A model generated the notes under the pieces. It saw only the letters and a list, made by a program, of their open reading frames with translations. It was not told where the DNA came from and ran no database searches. This document shows, piece after piece, positions 56,974 to 59,880 of a stretch of DNA of 59,880 nt. The stretch's first letter is position 1, and every line of letters starts with the position of its first letter. Source of the stretch: a virus. Where the stretch lies: the IMG/VR virus record IMGVR_UViG_3300035211_000056, positions 1 to 59,880 of that record; one strand, given 5' to 3'. The position numbers and the translations under genes are program-made.

Positions 56974-58293
56974 TTAAATACTCCACGTAGTGCCGTCATA
57001 AGTTGATAATTCATCATCGTCAGGGTCGATATCTCCTGACGGTGAATCTAATGTAAATGTACTTACTCTTTCTAAAGTGCTTGGATCTACTGTATTTGCT
57101 ATTACTCCTAAATAAGCAGCCTCGGTAATTGTTTCTCCAACTTCTGAACGTTCTAAAAATAAAGCCTCCAAATTTGCCTCAATTGCTGCCCTCATTGTAG
57201 ATGTATCAGGATCTAAAGCACTGAACGTAAAAGCAATTGCATTTTCGCTAGGTGCTGAAACTATTATAATTGTAAAATCACAATTTATTGGTAAATAAGG
57301 TTCAAAAAAAGCTTTAGCAGTTGTTATTTCTCCTGCACTTGGTATTCCGTTATCTTCTTTTACAAGATATATAGTTGCATTTCCAACAGCAGGGGTGACA
57401 CGTTTTATAAAAACTCTTTTTACCCAGGATAAAGTTAGAAATCTAGCTTCAACTTCTGCAGAATTAAAAAAGGATGATGGGTTTTTCTTTCTTTGTTGTA
57501 GTCTTGGTCTTAAATCTGTGTCACTTTCTTCATCTGTTCCACCTGTTATTTCTGTATATACAACAACAGCCTCGTTATCTATGTTTTCTAATGATGCACC
57601 AATTGTAAGAACTTCACCAGAACCAAGATTATAATCTTCTCCGAACCCATCACTTGTTACAGCAACAACAGCATTACTATATGTAGATATACCTGAATCA
57701 GATCCCGATCCCGCTATATCAGCAGTATATGATAATGTTGTTGCAGATAATACACTGACTTCAAAATCTCCATTAAGTTCAGAATTGCTCATCCCTGATA
57801 CTGTTATTTCCTGACCTGTTCCTAATCCATGAGCAACCAATGTTTTATGATCTTCATCAGAATAAAAAGTTAATGTAACAACTCCATCGTCATAAGCTGC
57901 TACAACATAATACGATTTTTCGCTAATATCAGTATCGGTATCAACGGTATAAACTAAAGAGTTAATAATAAATTCTGTGCCTAACGGGACGGTTTCCCCT
58001 GCCGTACCCATGACGCTGATATTTCCTTTTGCTACCGTTGCAGAATTTCTTGTAATACCATAATCTGCACATTCTCTTTCAAGATAAATACCGGTTCTTG
58101 TATCGTCAAACATCTGATCGATAAATGCTTCAACCTGTTTATAGTAATCCCATACACGGCCAGCAAACGATACCAGTATTGCTTTTGTTAAAGAATTTTT
58201 CTTAAAAGGATTTGCTTTTGTGATTAAAGACTTAACATCATTTGCAAGTTTAGTATAAATACCAGTTATATTTGACGGAAGATTAAGTGACAT
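56974..58293 (-). CDS. baseplate J-like protein (Mu gp47 type)
   Basis: This 439-residue baseplate wedge protein starts LNLPSNITGIYTKLANDVKS. FDDTRTGIYLERECADYGIT, typical of the J family, lies near residue 63. A beta insertion (about 130-210) has NAVVAVTSDGFGEDYNLGSG after it. The conserved core has GGTDEESDTDLRPRLQQRKK. The first 15 codons are repeated at 1-46. Confidence 0.88.
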   Translation of the reverse strand: MSLNLPSNITGIYTKLANDVKSLITKANPFKKNSLTKAILVSFAGRVWDYYKQVEAFIDQMFDDTRTGIYLERECADYGITRNSATVAKGNISVMGTAGETVPLGTEFIINSLVYTVDTDTDISEKSYYVVAAYDDGVVTLTFYSDEDHKTLVAHGLGTGQEITVSGMSNSELNGDFEVSVLSATTLSYTADIAGSGSDSGISTYSNAVVAVTSDGFGEDYNLGSGEVLTIGASLENIDNEAVVVYTEITGGTDEESDTDLRPRLQQRKKNPSSFFNSAEVEARFLTLSWVKRVFIKRVTPAVGNATIYLVKEDNGIPSAGEITTAKAFFEPYLPINCDFTIIIVSAPSENAIAFTFSALDPDTSTMRAAIEANLEALFLERSEVGETITEAAYLGVIANTVDPSTLERVSTFTLDSPSGDIDPDDDELSTYDGTTWSI

Positions 58294-58374
58294 ATATCCC
58301 TCGCTTAAAAATTCAAACTCGGGATAAATCTATTATAACATATATTAAAAATCAGTGTTAAGCCATAATTGATA
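58248..58374. repeat. 127-bp terminal direct repeat, right copy
   Basis: Identical to bases 1-127. Here it lies inside the continuing contig: the gp47 gene enters from the left, and a diverged gp46-gp45-gp44 copy follows to the right. The repeat length is exactly 127 bases. Confidence 0.95.
58318..58337 (-). promoter_or_regulatory. late promoter with conserved downstream box (gp47)
   Basis: The minus strand reads ATGT TATAAT (58337-58332), six bases (AGATTT), then ATCCCGAG (58325-58318). It is the same layout as the portal and fibre promoters. It is present also at 71-90. It would start the baseplate gp47-gp48-fibre 2 transcript. Confidence 0.7.
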
Positions 58375-58788
58375 TGTATAATTATCCGTGATACCATTCG
58401 GTTTACTAATTGCTATATCAAGCTGAATTTCCTCATCCGTGAAAGATGCATCTGTATTGACCTCTGTGGCATATCCTTTATCAATAAGCCATTGCAGGGC
58501 AGTATTGCAATATTCAGTTCCGAGATTTAATTTATCCTGGGTTTTCCTGCCGTTAACAAGCCAAAGATGTGAAAATTGCATACCCGTGATATTTACAAAT
58601 AAGTATCCTCCACGTTTAAACGGTTGCGGAACCTGTTCCTCTGTTGCCCTTTCGTTCAGAAATAAACTCATTAATATTGCGGTTTCAAGTCCGTCATCTT
58701 GAACGAGATCGCCGGAATCGTCGTCAAAATTAATATCAAAGACTCCGTCTGTTTCGACAATTTTTATTTCACCTGATAATTCACTCAT
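58345..58788 (-). CDS. Mu gp46-like baseplate protein, second allele
   Basis: This 147-residue protein differs from the copy at 98-541 in 10 positions, for example YLFVN for YWAVN and DEEIQ for DDGIQ. Length and all landmarks are kept. Many DNA differences are silent, as expected for purifying selection between two functional strains. Confidence 0.8.
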   Translation of the reverse strand: MSELSGEIKIVETDGVFDINFDDDSGDLVQDDGLETAILMSLFLNERATEEQVPQPFKRGGYLFVNITGMQFSHLWLVNGRKTQDKLNLGTEYCNTALQWLIDKGYATEVNTDASFTDEEIQLDIAISKPNGITDNYTYQLWLNTDF

Positions 58789-59264
58789 TAACTTGGGACC
58801 TCCGTCTCTGCTTCGGTATTGCCTCCGCTATCTGCGGCTTGTGCGTGCGTATGTGTTTTTAAACTTATTCCATCTGCCACAACATCGCCACCGGTCACTA
58901 TTATATCACAATCTGTGGTTACTTGGTTTGCAGAAATAATAACATCTTTTTCAGTCGTTATATTTATGTTGCCATCTTCATCAAATTTTATTACTGACCT
59001 GACCTTAAAATTCCCGGTAACAAACTCGCCCTCTTTTAAATTTTTTGTCCTATCAAAAGCAGATAAAGGAATTATAAATCTGTTTGCTTCATCTCCGTTT
59101 ATGCAAAACAAAAGGCATGGTGAATCTTTTGGAGGCGATCCGTGTGTTCCGTATTGTTCACAAATAAGAGCATCAACAAGTTTTTCAAGATAGGTTATTT
59201 GAACATATGGAAACAAACTATCGTCTTTCATTTCCTTTTTTGTTTTTGCCAGTTTAATCGTCAT
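58788..59264 (-). CDS. baseplate spike protein, second allele
   Basis: This 158-residue copy is close to the spike at 543-1061 up to the HTH motif (SLKTHTHA) and then diverges completely. It has a short tail (AQAADSGGNTEAETEVPS) instead of a Pro/Gly-rich one. The tip after the metal site is thus the variable part. Confidence 0.8.
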   Translation of the reverse strand: MTIKLAKTKKEMKDDSLFPYVQITYLEKLVDALICEQYGTHGSPPKDSPCLLFCINGDEANRFIIPLSAFDRTKNLKEGEFVTGNFKVRSVIKFDEDGNINITTEKDVIISANQVTTDCDIIVTGGDVVADGISLKTHTHAQAADSGGNTEAETEVPS

Positions 59265-59266
59265 AT

Positions 59267-59880
59267 TTATAATCCTAATTGAGAAAAAATATCATCTTTT
59301 TTATTAAAAGAGTTTTCGATCGCTTTCTGCTGTTCTTCAAGAGTAAATGCGTCACGATTTACAAGTGTTATGTCGGTGAAAGTGCCATCTAGTGACTTAA
59401 TATATCTGCACGACTTTATCAATAGTTCAGCATCAATACCAAACCTTTCATCAATGACTTGAATTAAATTATTAGGCTCTATTAACGTAGTCCCTTTTGC
59501 ATCAAGATAAAAACCTCTAATCCTGCAATTATACTGGAATCCTTTTACACGCCTTATATTTGATTCCCATTTTGCCCGGTCTGAGTTTGTCTGTAAATCA
59601 CTTGATATGTCAGAATTTATAACCATTATTCGGCCTGATCTTATATTTAAATCCTGTGCTATGCTTTTTTTTGAAACTGTAGAATCATTAAATAACTGGT
59701 CTATGGGATTTCCCTGCGAGATAACAATATATTCCCTGAATCTTGAAGCGTCATTATCTTCAAAATCAGAACGCAATATATTATTTTCAGTACCTCCGAT
59801 TTCTTTTTTTAAAATTGTTGTATATTTACCTGACCCTGCCCGTGTTAATATAACATCACCGTCGGAGTTACTTGTTATTA
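59267..59880 (-). CDS. tail hub protein (gp44-like), second allele, truncated by window end
   Basis: Only the 3' part (about 204 codons) is present. It is open to the window edge and closely matches the C-terminal part of the protein at 1063-2172, with few substitutions (for example RSGRIMVINS for RAGRIMVINS). The end at 59880 corresponds to about position 1677 in the first copy. Confidence 0.8.
   Translation of the reverse strand, partial: ITSNSDGDVILTRAGSGKYTTILKKEIGGTENNILRSDFEDNDASRFREYIVISQGNPIDQLFNDSTVSKKSIAQDLNIRSGRIMVINSDISSDLQTNSDRAKWESNIRRVKGFQYNCRIRGFYLDAKGTTLIEPNNLIQVIDERFGIDAELLIKSCRYIKSLDGTFTDITLVNRDAFTLEEQQKAIENSFNKKDDIFSQLGL

Noticed and set aside
58345-59880. True tandem duplication of baseplate genes as a functional second gene set
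   Set aside because: The exact 127-base identity at the join and truncation at the window end fit two strain alleles in an assembly graph better.

Overview
The window is nearly the whole genome of a tailed bacteriophage (a myovirus), AT-rich at roughly one third G+C by eye. It has an HK97-type head module joined to a Mu/P2-like contractile tail module. Strong Shine-Dalgarno sites (AGGAGG type), sigma70-like extended -10 promoters (TGnTATAAT) and several lipoprotein signals suggest a bacterial host, probably diderm, that uses SD initiation. The host genus cannot be read from the sequence. No integrase, transposase or clear repressor was recognised, so a lytic lifestyle is the simplest reading.

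Layout. Positions 17352 down to 1 (minus strand) hold the late operons: terminase small and large, portal, Mu F-like protein, prohead protease, major capsid, connectors, sheath, tube, frameshifted chaperone pair, tape measure and baseplate. Positions 17353-18261 are a very AT-rich divergent control region. Positions 18262-48284 (plus strand) are the early/middle region: a replication and recombination block (YqaJ nuclease, Gp3-like protein, primase-helicase, SF2 helicase, VRR-NUC nuclease), about 25 small genes, an RtcB RNA ligase, and a 10-kb surface-chemistry module. That module has two glycosyltransferase genes (one a GT2-GT9 fusion), four methyltransferase-like genes, a sulfotransferase-like gene, an APS-kinase/nucleotidyltransferase fusion and a shortened pyruvate-kinase barrel. 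Positions 48360-51649 (minus) carry lysis genes and one tail fibre. Positions 51861-54364 (plus) are a small accessory operon inserted in the late region. Positions 54522-59880 (minus) carry a membrane protein, a second fibre sharing its N-terminus with the first, and the rest of the baseplate.

The two ends are the same locus. Bases 1-127 are identical to 58248-58374, and beyond that the tail genes at the right end are a diverged copy of those at the left end. The exact 127-base overlap, with the gp47 gene running across it, fits a circular or circularly permuted genome of about 58,247 bp assembled from two co-existing strains. The last 1.6 kb would then be a second allele.

Most notable observations: (1) a textbook -1 frameshift signal (T TTT TTA, 7-nt spacer, long stem) linking the tail chaperone to its extension; (2) a bipartite late-promoter motif TATAAT-N6-ATCCCGRG with invariant spacing at three operon heads; (3) the possible PAPS/sulfation and glycosylation module; (4) a GC-rich palindrome inserted in frame in the primase-helicase gene; (5) a tail gene with no ATG, GTG or TTG start; (6) a tRNA-like noncoding segment.
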